Positions 14,137-25,872 of a stretch of 64,000 nucleotides of DNA are shown in pieces. The number at the start of each line of letters is the position of its first letter. Within the stretch, counting starts at the first letter, position 1. A program made the translations under genes and the position numbers. A model generated the notes under the pieces. It did no database searches and had not been told where the DNA came from. It saw nothing but the letters and a program-made list of their open reading frames with translations. The DNA comes from Heterostelium multicystogenum (lineage: Eukaryota > Evosea > Eumycetozoa > Acytosteliales > Acytosteliaceae): positions 17,954 through 81,953 of the forward strand of contig RCNN01000210.1 in NCBI GenBank assembly GCA_003667245.1. Direction: 5' to 3'.

Positions 14137-15139
14137 GCATCATAGCCTGCTGTGGGATCATCATAGCGGACAATGTATCATATCATCACAAATCAATTCA
14201 AACACTTTGGACAACTGGGTTTTATCCAACGGAGGTCTCAGGTGGCGAAACAATGTTTGCATAACCCCACACACACACACACACACACTTGTTTTTTTTT
14301 TTTTTTTTGATCAAACAAAAGTTACCACTTGAAGTGCCCAACTCACTTGAATTGAAATGAGCATACAACAATCGACAACAAGCTCCGCATAACATAGAAA
14401 TAATTTAGAAATTAAAATAAATTGTATTTATTTATTTATTTATTATTACCAACGAATTGTAGATTACAGAATAAATAGTCTAAAATAAGAGTTTATTCAT
14501 TCAGCGAGAATCCTATACAGGTATCACATTCTATTAAATGAAATTAAATTCTGTTGCTATTTTACCAATAGATAGATATTTTTGTCAATACCAAACCTAA
14601 CACGGTATGTATGCAAATGAATGGGACCCACCAGATTTTGTTGTCTTTGCATTATATGTGGGTGTTTTAAAAAATTTTATTGGATATTTTGATTTTTCAC
14701 ATTTTTTTATGACTAGATATCACCTAATTTTTAATGTGAAGGTAATATTATAATACTGTTTTCATGGATTGCCTAATTTGTTTTTCGAAAATGTGCCGAA
14801 CACTTTTGAATTTAGTGATACTTCTATTTTTCGCCTGGGATTGATTGAAAATACTAAACAGGCAATTAAATTATAGATTCTAAGCTTTTAAACCAGAAGC
14901 TTTCACTCAATCACTTTATATAAACTCTAAAGATATATAAATACAAAATAATACAATTACAATTATTATAGCATTATTTATATAAAATCAATTATTATAA
15001 AAATATAAGCCAATTAAATCATTTTTAATTTTTAATTAAAAATTCAATTTAAGTAAACAAAACATATTACAATTCTACAAAAGTAAGAATAACATTCGAA
15101 TTTAGTATTAATAATTTAATATAATAATTTTTAAAATAT

Positions 15140-15175
<36 letters not shown>

Positions 15176-16128
15176 ATACAAATAGATAGTAATATAATTA
15201 TATATATTTATAAATCAAAAAAAAAAAACAAATAAAACAATAAATAGTTCAACTCAGACTCAAAAACGTAAATATCTACTCAAACTACACTTTTTTATTT
15301 TAATTCACGTCACATCTATCTATACATTCGCAAAGACAGTCATACACACACAAACATATCTATACAAATAAACACACAATTTCATCTCTTATTTGTTGGT
15401 TTCTTTAACACCCTTTCTATACTCGCCAAATTGAATGAAATTGAATTGCGAAGTGGGAGGTTGAAAAAGAGTTCTCAGTAAACACACACTTCTAACACAC
15501 TCCTACAGCACTACCACACACATTTACACCAACACCCCTCCACCACAGAAGTCAAACAACAATTCCATCCTATCAGTGACAACTGTTTATTTATTTTCAA
15601 GATAACAAAAGCTTGGATTTAAATGTATCACTGGTGTTTTTTGTTAAATGTTATTCATATAAATTATAAATAATAATAAATATAATAATATTTATTTATC
15701 AAACTTTCCATCTTTAAATGACCAGCCAATAACAATTTTATCAACAACTCAAACAACAACTATAAACCAATAACAACAACGATATCATCTCTAACAATAT
15801 TTCATTTGTACGATAGTTTAAGGTAACAACGCAAATTACTATAACAATATTAAGTTACCTTAAATATATATATCTATATTTATTTATCTAGTAGAATTAA
15901 TTAACATAATAGTTATAATATTTGCAATTCTATAAACCAAGTTTAATTTATTTATTTTTAAATTACATTCTTCCTCTAAAATAGTAGATATTATTATTAT
16001 TATCAAAAAACACATTAGAGCATATTTATTAATTAATTTGATATTTTGATAATAGTTTATTAGTAGAATATTCATTTTAAATCAATCAACGAACAACTAG
16101 TTGTTATTATCGAATCTAAAACCAAAAT
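14137..16128. other. AT-rich intergenic region
   Basis: A 2 kb spacer with an AC run plus T15 tract (about 14267-14309), TTTA arrays (about 14425-14450 and 15140-15172) and AT-rich tracts. Part of its 3' half is the promoter and leader of the TMEM86-like gene. I see no RNA gene. A short motif GGCAATTAAA(T)TTA at about 14870 recurs near 57562; it is too short to call a repeat family. Confidence 0.6.
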
Positions 16129-17001
16129 ATGGAAACCATTCAGCAATCAATTCAATCGGTTGTGAATATTCAGACATTCGACAAAATAGATGTGGTTCAT
16201 CACAAGGACTTGTGGTGGAAATTACTGTATACACTGTTTACAGTGACAGCATTGACCTATCTCTATGCCAGAAGAAAAGACAACAGAATGCTCCATCTTG
16301 TCAAGCCACTTCCCGTCGTAATTCTTGGATATATTGTATTATTGTGGTGCTCGGTTCACCACGTTGGAGTTGGATCGCTTTTCCACCTCATCGTCCCACA
16401 CAAGCCAACAGACTACGCAGTATACATCTCAATTGGTCTTTTCTTGTCAGCAATTGGAGATCTCCTCTTGATTTTCGATAAATATTTTGTCCATGGAATC
16501 ATATTTTTCTTGACCGCACATCTCTCCTTTATTTTGGCATTCACAGCAGAGAGCGACAGTCTCACCCAATTCTTCACTCCATTGGTTGTAGTGATCTTGG
16601 TGGGATTCAATATTTTCTTTGTCTACCTCTTCATTACAAAGGTTGTCCCATTGTTTGTACATACCACTCCAACTTCCATCGTAATTGCACTCTTCTTTTA
16701 CATGGCCGTTATCATCACCATGTGCTACACTGCATCACTAAAGGCATTGACAAAGGTAGCACAGCTATGGGAGTTCTCATCCTCAGTTTCACACACACTC
16801 ACTATCTACTCCTGTTGCGGAGCTATTGGTGCCGTATTGTTTTTCATTAGTGATCTCATGATCCTAATCCGTGAGATGAATGCTCTCAAGAAGAACAATG
16901 TCTCAACCTTTAGAAAGTTTTTGGGTAATGGAGATGTCGGAATGATCACCTACTGGTTAGGTCAATTTTGTATAGCCTTAAGTGTTACTTCAATGTTATA
17001 A
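16129..17001 (+). CDS. TMEM86/YhhN-family membrane protein, putative lysoplasmalogenase
   Basis: Intronless 290-residue polytopic membrane protein. In animals TMEM86 members hydrolyse the vinyl-ether bond of lysoplasmalogens; the activity here is inferred from family only. The ATG at 16129 is the first in frame. After a short soluble N-terminus there are about eight hydrophobic helices. Family-like features include the loop GLFLSAIGDLLLIF with an acidic residue in a membrane segment, followed by HGIIFFLTAHLSFILAF, and the later pair GAIGAVLFFISDLMIL and YWLGQFCIALS. The order of these Asp- and His-containing segments matches YhhN/TMEM86. The frame is intact from end to end, unlike most larger genes in the window. 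Confidence 0.82.
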   Translation: METIQQSIQSVVNIQTFDKIDVVHHKDLWWKLLYTLFTVTALTYLYARRKDNRMLHLVKPLPVVILGYIVLLWCSVHHVGVGSLFHLIVPHKPTDYAVYISIGLFLSAIGDLLLIFDKYFVHGIIFFLTAHLSFILAFTAESDSLTQFFTPLVVVILVGFNIFFVYLFITKVVPLFVHTTPTSIVIALFFYMAVIITMCYTASLKALTKVAQLWEFSSSVSHTLTIYSCCGAIGAVLFFISDLMILIREMNALKKNNVSTFRKFLGNGDVGMITYWLGQFCIALSVTSML

Positions 17002-17428
17002 AAATATTAGCTACAATCTTATATTTAACACTTTAATTAGATAATAAAATAGGTCCTACCAGATAGACCACAAATCGGATCCGATTATACATTAACCAAA
17101 GCAGCTGCAGTTGTATTTTTTTTTTTGGATATCCATTAATACCTTTTTTTTTAGATTGATAACAAATAAACTAGAGATGGAGCTTAACAAAGAATTAAAT
17201 TATGTCATTCCATTAAATTATTGAAGTTGGTGTAATCTCGTTTAAAATTGGGGAATTCATTGTATGCTAAAATAGCTTCAATAAAATTTACACTTTACTG
17301 GAAACCATTTAATTTAATTTAATGGGTTTTCTAAAAAAACATTGTTTTCCTCGTGAGGGATAAAAACTGATCAAGATTTATCAAAAAACAAAAAACAATT
17401 TGCTTTTTAGATTGGTCGCCTTCCCTAA
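17002..17428. other. Intergenic spacer
   Basis: AT-rich 427-base spacer. It contains a 14-base perfect palindrome, AATCGGATCCGATT (17073-17086), and T tracts. No gene seen. Confidence 0.6.
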
Positions 17429-20101
17429 ATGGATACAGATATAGATATAAATTTCGAATTATTAAAGAAAGAATTCAATGTTCTATCAAGCTATGCTGAA
17501 AATGTCTCTACATTCATAAACACTGTTTATTTCAATAACATCAAAGGTATGAAACTCTATCGTCAGATCATCTGGTGACCAGGTCGAACTAATCCAAACG
17601 ATCAATTTCACTCTTTCATCATTAGATGTATATAATAACTCCAAAAATTTGTTTGGTGTTTTGATGAAAGACAACATTGATCAATCATCGCAACAACACT
17701 ACAATGAAACTCTGACAAGAATAGAGAAGACCATTAATCAGTGGATCAAAGATAGAGAGTCAGACGAGTTGCAGAGTATATCAACTTTCTGTCAACATCT
17801 CTCTGTCATTAGAGGAAACTTTGAATACCTGGAGTCGTTGGAAAGTTCTCGTAATGCTCCGGACTACAACAATCTCAAATCTCAGGTGTTCAACGATGTA
17901 AAATCAATCTACGAGCACAGAACTACATTGTTGGATATCCCACTGACCAACTTGCAGTTTTCGTTCAACTATATTTTCCAAGAGCTGAGTAAAATTCAAT
18001 TGGAATCTGCCACCTATATTCAAGGTCAGCTTCCTTTCCCTAATCCAGTTTCTAATCTCACTCCTCAGGTGGCCAATAGCAATAGTGGTCAAGGTCTGAG
18101 ACAACAACCACCTCAACCACAGCAACCACAATTACCACCAGCAAAGCCAACACCAGCACCGCTAAAGAAAAGACCAATGTCCACCATTGGAGACAATTCA
18201 TTATTAGCCTCTCAAAACCCACCAAACTCATTATCATCAAATCCACTCTTTAACAAACAACAAACTCCACAAAATCAACAACAGCCACAACAGCAGCAAC
18301 CACCCCAACCATCTGCACCACTCTTAAAAAAGAGACCTGCTTCTACTATCTTTGCACCACCTTCACAAAATCCGCATTCCCAGCCTCCACCACCCCAGGC
18401 CGCACCTTTAAAAAAGGGACCATTCTTCAAGCCTCCTCCATCCCAACAACCACCAGCAACAAACTAATAATCAACATCAATCTCAACCAATCCCTAACCA
18501 GAATGCAACAGAACCTCCAGCAAGACAAAAATCATTTGTTGGAATTGCATTGCCTTCACTTGCCAAACCACAACCAAATCCGGTTCAAAGTGATGCACCT
18601 GCTCCACCACCCAGACAACAAAGATCAATGTCAGTTTCTGCAGCACCCCAATATCAACAGGCTCAGCAATCTCCTCAAGCTGCACCATCCCAATCAAGAC
18701 CACTACCTCAGTATCAGAGGCCCCAGCAATATACACCACAACAGCCATATCCTCATAATAATTCTCAACAATATACTACTCAACAACCAAAACCAAATGT
18801 ACCACAACAATATCCATCCCAACAGCAAAATTCAACTCCAATCCAACGACCTTACCCATCTCAACAACAATATCCATCTCAACAACAATATCCCTATCAA
18901 CAACAACAACAACTACAACAATATCCATACCAACAGCAACAACAGAAATATCAAGAACCATCTGAAGAAAAGACAAAAAAGAAAGGATTTTCTCTATCTG
19001 CCCTTGGTCAATCATTTGAAAGGTATATAGTTGTTGGTGGTCCTGTTGGATTCGGAATTCCTAATCTCGGGCCAAGTATTGATGAATTGATGTTTGATCA
19101 TGAGACACATAAGAAGATGTGGCACAAGCGGTTCATGGTGGCCAGAAAATATGAAATCTCGATGCGTTACAAGCGGGAGTTTGCTGGCTACATTGAAGCT
19201 GGACCACTCAACGAAATTTCAGTCCAAATATCACAGCCAATTTCTTTCCAAGTGCAAGACATCAGATCATGGTCAGCTGAAATAGAGTGTGTCTCCACTG
19301 GGCGAATCTTCCACCCAGAGTTGCAACCTGCTCCAGCAGTCGGTGGAGTGAATCCTATTTACAAAATAGTGTACAGCAACACTGCACCAAAAGGCAAATT
19401 CGTGGTGAGAACTATTACGGAGTTTGATCTATACAGCCTGGAGTTGAAGGAAGCAGGTCCAAATGATCAGATCTATTATGAAACACTCACCGAGCAAGAT
19501 GTCTACGAATACACTCGTCCAACCATGCTGTGCAACCACGATGACCCGAAGTTTGGCGAATTCGTCCAAGAAAATCAACTCTATCCACTCACACTGCCAG
19601 ACGGAACCGTCGAGTCGACAATATGCTTCTGCTACCGTGTTACCTTATTTATAAAGAAACATATTAGTTATGAAATTAATTCTGGTAAACAGAATCCACT
19701 TGAGACCTGGGCATGTAAGACAGCGAACTGCGAAAGCTATGCTGGCCTGTTCGCCAGTATAACTCGATACCCATGGTATCCCAACTAGAATTATTATCGG
19801 TTTTGCAGTCTCGCCTGATAAGGTATCCGTAAATGCTGATGGTATTACTGTAGTGAAAACCGATCCACATGGCCAAACCGAATTTTTCTGTGAAGGTCTT
19901 TGGATCCCATATTGTGGATCAGTCATCACACCAACATCCAACAATGTAGAAGCATTTGGCCGGACTTCTCTTATTACCTTTGCCCAAGAGAATAGTATTC
20001 CAAAATTGGGATCATTGGACTCAAGTTTAATCAAACCCCTGCATGCAATATTTGGGCCATGGGAGATTGGGAGCTCAACAAGAAATTACAGAACTCTTTG
20101 A
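17429..20101 (+). CDS. Pro/Gln-rich protein with C-terminal transglutaminase-like domain
   Basis: The protein is modular. An N-terminal helical region (residues 1 to about 185; MDTDIDINFELLKKEF) has BAR-like heptad character. A long Pro/Gln-rich linker follows, with three related basic motifs (APLKKRPMST, PLLKKRPASTI, APLKKGPFF). A C-terminal globular region ends in a transglutaminase-like core. Within that, WACKTANCESYAGLF supplies the Cys, GIPTRIIIGF is the usual strand, and DPHGQTEFFCEGLWIPY supplies a His, although the usual HxW is HGQ. One intron (17547-17635) joins MDTDIDIN... to KDVYNNSK. The frame is broken at about 18450 and about 19772 (extra C); the frames on both sides are clearly coding. 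Such domains often act as scaffolds: yeast Cyk3 combines SH3 with a transglutaminase-like fold in cytokinesis. Whether this one is catalytic is unclear. The last 20 codons could be in another frame. Confidence 0.7.
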
Positions 20102-20275
20102 AAAAATATAAAAATAAATATAAATCTATTTCCCGCAAGCGAAACATTGACGTAATTTCTTTGCTGTTTGATCTCTTCTCTCGCAGTTTAAAACAAATAT
20201 ATATATATCTCTGCTCCCAACAAACTTTACAACGTTGTTGATCTGACTTCTTTTTAGTTTGAACAAGAAAATGAA

Positions 20276-23200
20276 ATGAATAGACTACTATTCAATAATA
20301 TCAATAAACATATCAATCCACTGATCACTCCAACCACTCGTAGATACCACAGTTCATCTATCACTTTCTCCTCGTCTTCTAGGTAAGCATGACAGATTAT
20401 GTTCACTAACCGTTGTGATTAATTATTCTAACTCCTATATTGGTCTTATCCTGCATGCACATCTGCTTGGGTGTCACTTATTTGATAATACAGTGGCGAC
20501 AGCAATCAACAATGGAAGAAGCTGATATTCACTGATTTACATGTTTCTACCAAAACACTGGATAGATGTTTGGCTGTACTCAAAAGCATTAGAGAGCAGT
20601 CGGTCGAGCGATGCATCAATGATGTTGTGTTTCTGGGTGATTTCTGGCATCATCGTAATATTCTGCAGGTACGTCACATCGACAAACTATTGTTTGAGTT
20701 TGAAGAATGGCAGAAGCAAAAGATCAATGCAACATTCATTCCTGGAAATCACGATCAAGTTAGTTTGGATGGCTCTGTCCATGGAATTCAATTCTTGGCT
20801 TATTCAACAACATCACATTGGCAACCGATCCAATCTATGATCATGCGAATAGAATTGCATATCTGCCTTGGCGTGAGCAGAAAGACAAACAATCAAAGTT
20901 GTTCAGTGATCTCTATAATGAAGACGATCAGAAGAAACCATGGACAGTGTTTGCACATGCCGAAATTAAAGGCGCCATATCAAACAATAGCTATAAAACC
21001 CCTGGAAAAGTGACTGATACGAAAGGTATGGCCAAACTGCGGGCATGTTACTTGGGACACTATCATCAGAGACAACAGATTGGATCAAATACATGGTACA
21101 TAGGCAGTCCCTATCAGCAAAACTTTGGTGAAATGTACCATCCTCATGGTATTGCCATTGTGTCAAGTGGCGAACGAATAGAGCCAGAGTTTATCGATTT
21201 GGAGCAGCTACCAAAGCATCACAGGCTTTTCTATCCAACCGACTTTGTAGTTGGAAACGATAATAATACAGGCAAGCTGCAGAAAGTTAGAGAGTATGAT
21301 ATAGTTGAGATCAAAGCGACTAAAGATGACATGAAGCAGCAGCGATTCATTGATACAATCAACCAGCTCCCGATTCTAACCGAGCTAAGAAGAGTCATGG
21401 TGTCCAATGAAAACATCAACGGCCCAACAACTAATACGAACGCAACTGAAGTGAAAAGAAAGACTCGTAAATCAATGTCTTCCTACAAACTTGATGATTT
21501 CTTGGTGGAATATGTAGATAAGATGATTGTAAACGATAAGGCAAAGAGAGACTATTTGATTGATTATGGTTCTAAACTCCTGTCAAACATCAAGGAGAAT
21601 GTCATCACACCTATTGGCAGGAATGTCAAGATCACCAAAATGGATATCACCAATTTTGCTGGAGTAAAGGGTGACTTTTCTATTGATTTTATGCCAGGAA
21701 TGTTCATGATACGAGGAAAGATGGGTGTAGGAAAGAGTAGCATATTTGAAGCACTAGTCTGGTCACTGTTTGGTTCTACTTCCCCAAGAAAATCCAATGC
21801 AACCTCATCACTAAAAGGAGATGAGGTTATCAATGACAATGCCAATCTAGCTAAAGTCAAACTACATCTTGAGGTGGATGGTCGGCCAATCAGCATCACC
21901 AGATCCAAAAAGAGGAATCATGGATCTAAAATTGAAATAGATGGACTCAGTCCAGAGTATCGACAAGGTATCTCGACTGAAGACCAGCAATCTACCATTC
22001 ACAATATTTTGGGACTAGAGTATGATCTCTTTAGAATGTGTGTCTATCTTGGACAAGGATCTATTGCCAACTTTGCAACAGACACCGACAAGCGAAGAAA
22101 GGAACTGTTAATTCGCGCATTTTCTCTTGGAATATGTATTCCTGCTTCTAAGTTGGCAAAAGAAAATCGTAAGAAACAAGAGGTAAAGGTCGATGAGCTC
22201 AGGCGTAAACAGGAGAAATTGGCGGCATCATTGTCCACTTGGGACTCGCTTGACTTCCAAGAAGATATAAATAATTGGAACAAAGAAAGAAAAGACAGAA
22301 TAGCATATATCAAGGATACAATTACCCAAAAGCAAAACAGTTTGCTGGAAATTACAGAGCTATCAAACAATGGATCAACAGAAGATTCATCAACGCTAGA
22401 AGAGCAGAGAATTGATGCTCACAATGAGTTGAAGCAGCTAGAATTTGATATGAAGGAAACTTTAGAAAACTACCAGGCTAGCTTGGAATCAATTAATACC
22501 AAGTTTAACAGATGCCAGTTTTCAATTGACAAGAAGAAAGAGGAAATCAAATTGCTTGAGAAACAATTGAAAAAGCTAACTTTGAATTCCAACAAAGGAA
22601 CAACCCATACACATCACGCATCTGAGACCAATCCAATTACTTGCAGTGAATGCGGACAATCCATTGACCAAACTATACAAAATAACCAAATTGAACAATA
22701 CAAACTGAAGATTGAAAGCCTAATGGAGAGTATCGCCAATTTGAACATAGAATTGACTGGAATAGATAAAGAGAAAGCAACACTGAAAGCCCAGAGCTCC
22801 AACACTAACTTGGAGCACCAACAAAGAAGGCGTGAGCTTGACGCACAACTTCGCTCAATTGACTCCAAGCTACAAAATACAACAATGATTCAAATACAAT
22901 ACTTAAAGAATGATATTAGGGATCTGGAGTTTCAAATGTCACAAATTGACAATAACCAACTTAATCCATTCATATCCCAACAAAATATCAAGGAAAGCAA
23001 TATCTCAAAGCTAAAATCCGATATAAGTAGTATTGAAGATCAATTGGCAAACACAGAACTACCACTTCTGGAAACACTCAAGTTCTGGGAAGCTGGCTTT
23101 GGTAAAGATGGGCTCACAACGATTGCTCTGAATCATGTGATTGCAGAGATTGAGGATTACGCCAACGAATACCTCTCAATAATGTCGGGTGGAAAGCTGT

Positions 23201-23586
23201 TTGTGTCGCTCTCCCTCTCGGAAGAAGATTTAAGCATTGACGTAATGGAGTTGGATTCAGTGAGCAACAAGCCGCAACAGCGTTCCTTCTACCAGCTTTC
23301 AGGAGGACAAAGACGTTGCGTTGAGCTGGCATTCAGTCCATTTGCACTCTCTCAGGTTATCTTTAATCAAGTGGGCTCCCAAGTATCGCTCATGATCATT
23401 GACGAACTAACCAATCATCTCGATCAGCAAGTGAAACCAATCATATGTGACCTATTAAGGCAATTGAAAGAACGTGAGACCATCGTAGTGGTTGATCATG
23501 ACCAATCTGTTCTCAGTGAATTCGACAGTGTTTACAGTCTTGAACTCAACCCACACAATCAACAGCATTCACTTTCAGAAATCTAA
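20276..23586 (+). CDS. Single-chain Mre11/SbcD-like nuclease fused to Rad50/SbcC-like ATPase, probably mitochondrial
   Basis: About 1067 residues. Residues 1-35 (MNRLLFNNINKHINPLI then TRRYHSSS) are basic, hydroxylated and free of acidic residues, like a mitochondrial presequence. A calcineurin-like nuclease follows with all metal motifs in order: DLH (about 50), GDFWHH (84), GNHD (120), FAHAEI (about 190) and GHYH (224). The chain then continues into an SMC-type ATPase: Walker A GKMGVGKSS (about 444), a Q-loop-like region (VYLGQGSI), a coiled coil, a CSEC zinc hook (about 752), the return coil, signature LSGGQRR (about 972), Walker B SLMIIDE (about 1002) and VVVDHD. In bacteria, phages and eukaryotes these are normally two proteins acting on DNA ends. 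The intron 20383-20493 separates the presequence from the nuclease. One missing T at about 20814 breaks the frame between STTSH and LATDPIYDH; downstream 922 codons are open. Confidence 0.85.
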
Positions 23587-24048
23587 ATTGAGCTGTGGTT
23601 GTAGCTGCAAGCGAGTCAGAGATATTTATTTAGATACCATCCGTCCCATCCCCATCACCACAATTGTATAAAATAAAAATGGTCATTTTGTTTGAAAACA
23701 CATAATTATGTGACCAGGCAAATTGCTTTCTGATTAAAATTTTTATTCTGATCTGTTTTTTTTTTTTTTTGGCAATTCTCATTAAAAATAGGGGTCGTCT
23801 GCAACTCTTAGCAAGGGGTATACCTTTTCATCACTACCCAATCATTCAATCAATCAACACTTGTCTGAGATATCATATTTTTTTATTTTTATTTTATTTT
23901 TTTGGAGTAAGATTAAGTTGGATGTGTTGTTAAAAAAATCAATCAACTCTAAGACATATCTATCTTTCATTATTATAATATAATATACTTTAGAAATATA
24001 TATCTAATTTCTATATTTGTTTTTCTTTATATCTGATACCAACTAGAG
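23587..24048. other. Intergenic spacer
   Basis: 462 bases. Somewhat less AT-rich directly after the fused nuclease-ATPase gene, then T tracts and AT-rich promoter-like DNA before the oxidase. No gene seen. Confidence 0.6.
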
Positions 24049-25242
24049 ATGAATCAAAAGAAAGATGTTATTATTATAGGTTGTGGATGCATTGGTTTGT
24101 CTGCTGGAATCGTTCTTTTGAAAACAGGAGAATATAATGTCCAGATCTGGGCAAAAGATTTACCTCCCAACACAACATCTAATAAAGCAGCTGCACTATG
24201 GTATCCCTTTTTGTCTGAGCCATTGGACAAAGTAGGTAGATGGTCTCAAGAGACCATGGACTACTTCAAAAAAGAGATCATCCCACTCGGTATAGAAAAA
24301 ACAGGTACTCTCATTCGTAAGGTATACGAGCTCTACCGTAATCCACGTGAGAGTCTGCCAGAATGGAGTCCATTCGTACCATCCTTCAGAAGAATGAAGC
24401 AAGAGGAAATGCTCAAGGGCTTTGTCGACGGGTTCACTGTTGAGGACGGTTTCGTCATGGACACCGACCAATATATGGATTGGCTCGTCGATACATTTAA
24501 AGAGCTAGGTGGAAAAATTGATCAACGTGAGGTGGTTGACATTCGTGAACCATTCATCTACACCGATATAGTCATCAATTGTTCGGGACTTGGTGCAAGA
24601 GAACTGATTGGTGATCGTCTTGTCTTCCCATCACGTGGACAAATTATTCTCATTGACAAAACACGTGATGTCTCATTAATGGACGAAGAAGACGGTAAAC
24701 AATCAAACCCCAATTCACTCCAAAATCTTGCACTTGTAATTAACATAACAAACATATCCATTTCAGACCAGAAACTTGCCTACGTTATTCCAAGAGTAAA
24801 GAATACAGTTCTCGGTGGAACAAACCAACAGCACGACTACAACTTAAATCCAACCAAGAAAGACACCGAAGTTATTTTAGATAGAGTTGGAATGATTGCT
24901 CCAGAATTTGAAAGAGTATTTAGAAACAAAACTATCATAATTCAGGGATGATCATCTACTTGAACATAGATATTAATTGATAAATATTTCACCATAAATT
25001 TATAGAAAAATATTAAGGTCTTAGGTGAGAAGGTAGGATTGCGTCCATCTAGACATGCCATTAGATTAGAGAATGAGTTCCAACAGGATGGAAGAAAACT
25101 TTTAGTACACAACTACGGACATGGTGGAAGTGGATTCACAGTTAGTTGGGGATGTGCTTTAGAAACTTTGAGATTGGTTCGTGAAGGTTCCGACAAGCTA
25201 AAGACTAGCAAAAACTCATGTCCAATCAAGAGTAGACTATAA
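24049..25242 (+). CDS. D-amino-acid/D-aspartate oxidase family flavoenzyme, peroxisomal
   Basis: FAD-dependent oxidase that would convert a D-amino acid to a 2-oxo acid with release of H2O2. The N-terminus carries the dinucleotide-binding motif IIGCGCIGLSAGIVLL (GxGxxG). Other family landmarks are NKAAALWYPF, TDQYMDWLVDTF, VINCSGLGARELIGD, SRGQIILID, AYVIPR with VLGGT, then VGLRPSRHAIRLE and the signature NYGHGGSGFTVSWGCALE. One intron (24916-25005) joins PEFER to KNIKVLGEKVGLRPS; without it the frame stops at 24951. The mature length of about 367 residues is normal for the family. The last three residues are SRL, a good type 1 peroxisomal targeting signal. Choice between D-Ala-type and D-Asp-type substrates is not decidable by eye. 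Confidence 0.92.
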
Positions 25243-25449
25243 TAACTTATAAATAATATTTTTTAACTTTATATATATATACTTTTTAATTGAAAATATA
25301 TTTAAATATCAATTATTTATTTCTTTCTTTCATTTTTAGATTTCTATGTACAAAGGTTAAAACATATAATGGATTGAAAATATGTTTAATTTGGTATGGT
25401 GATACTAATATTTACAAGATTTTTGAGTAGAATTATCATTTATCATCAT

Positions 25450-25872
25450 TTAAGCTTGTCCAGAGCCAGTACTTAACTTTTCTTGATCTTTTTGTCTTTT
25501 ATATAAAAGAAATACAGAGGAAATAATCATTAGTATTTCTATTAATTTTAATTAGATGTGTAAAGTAACTTACAATAGTTCATCGTCATATTTGTTTCTT
25601 TCAAAAGCAGGACGCTTGTAATCAGGGATTATTGGATTTTGAATTACATGATTCACAGGATGGATGGTCGTGTCAACTTTGCCTCCATTGACACCTACTG
25701 TCGAATCTTCAAAAGATTTGGTCTTTTGGAGAGGGGCTCTGTTGGTGTATTGTTTTCTTTGCTCAATACCAGCTTGCTTGAGGTTGTCATTGCCTAACAT
25801 CTTACCCCACCAGATTTTCCAATCGGCATTCCATGCTCCCCATCCATAGTTTTGTTTTTGTTCAGATTGCAT
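25450..25872 (-). CDS. Small protein of unknown function (about 115 residues)
   Basis: Exon 1 (25574-25872) starts MQSEQKQNYGWGAWNADW and ends DDEL. A 78-base intron (25496-25573, GT...AG) joins it to LQKDQEKLSTGSGQA and a stop at 25450-25452. The N-terminus is notably Trp-rich (WGAWNADWKIWWGKML), followed by a basic/polar segment (KQYTNRAPLQKTK) and HPVNHVIQNPIIPDYKRP. No signal peptide or membrane span is obvious. It lies tail to tail with the oxidase gene, 207 bases apart. I do not recognise the family. The splice and the unbiased composition make it likely real. Confidence 0.65.
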
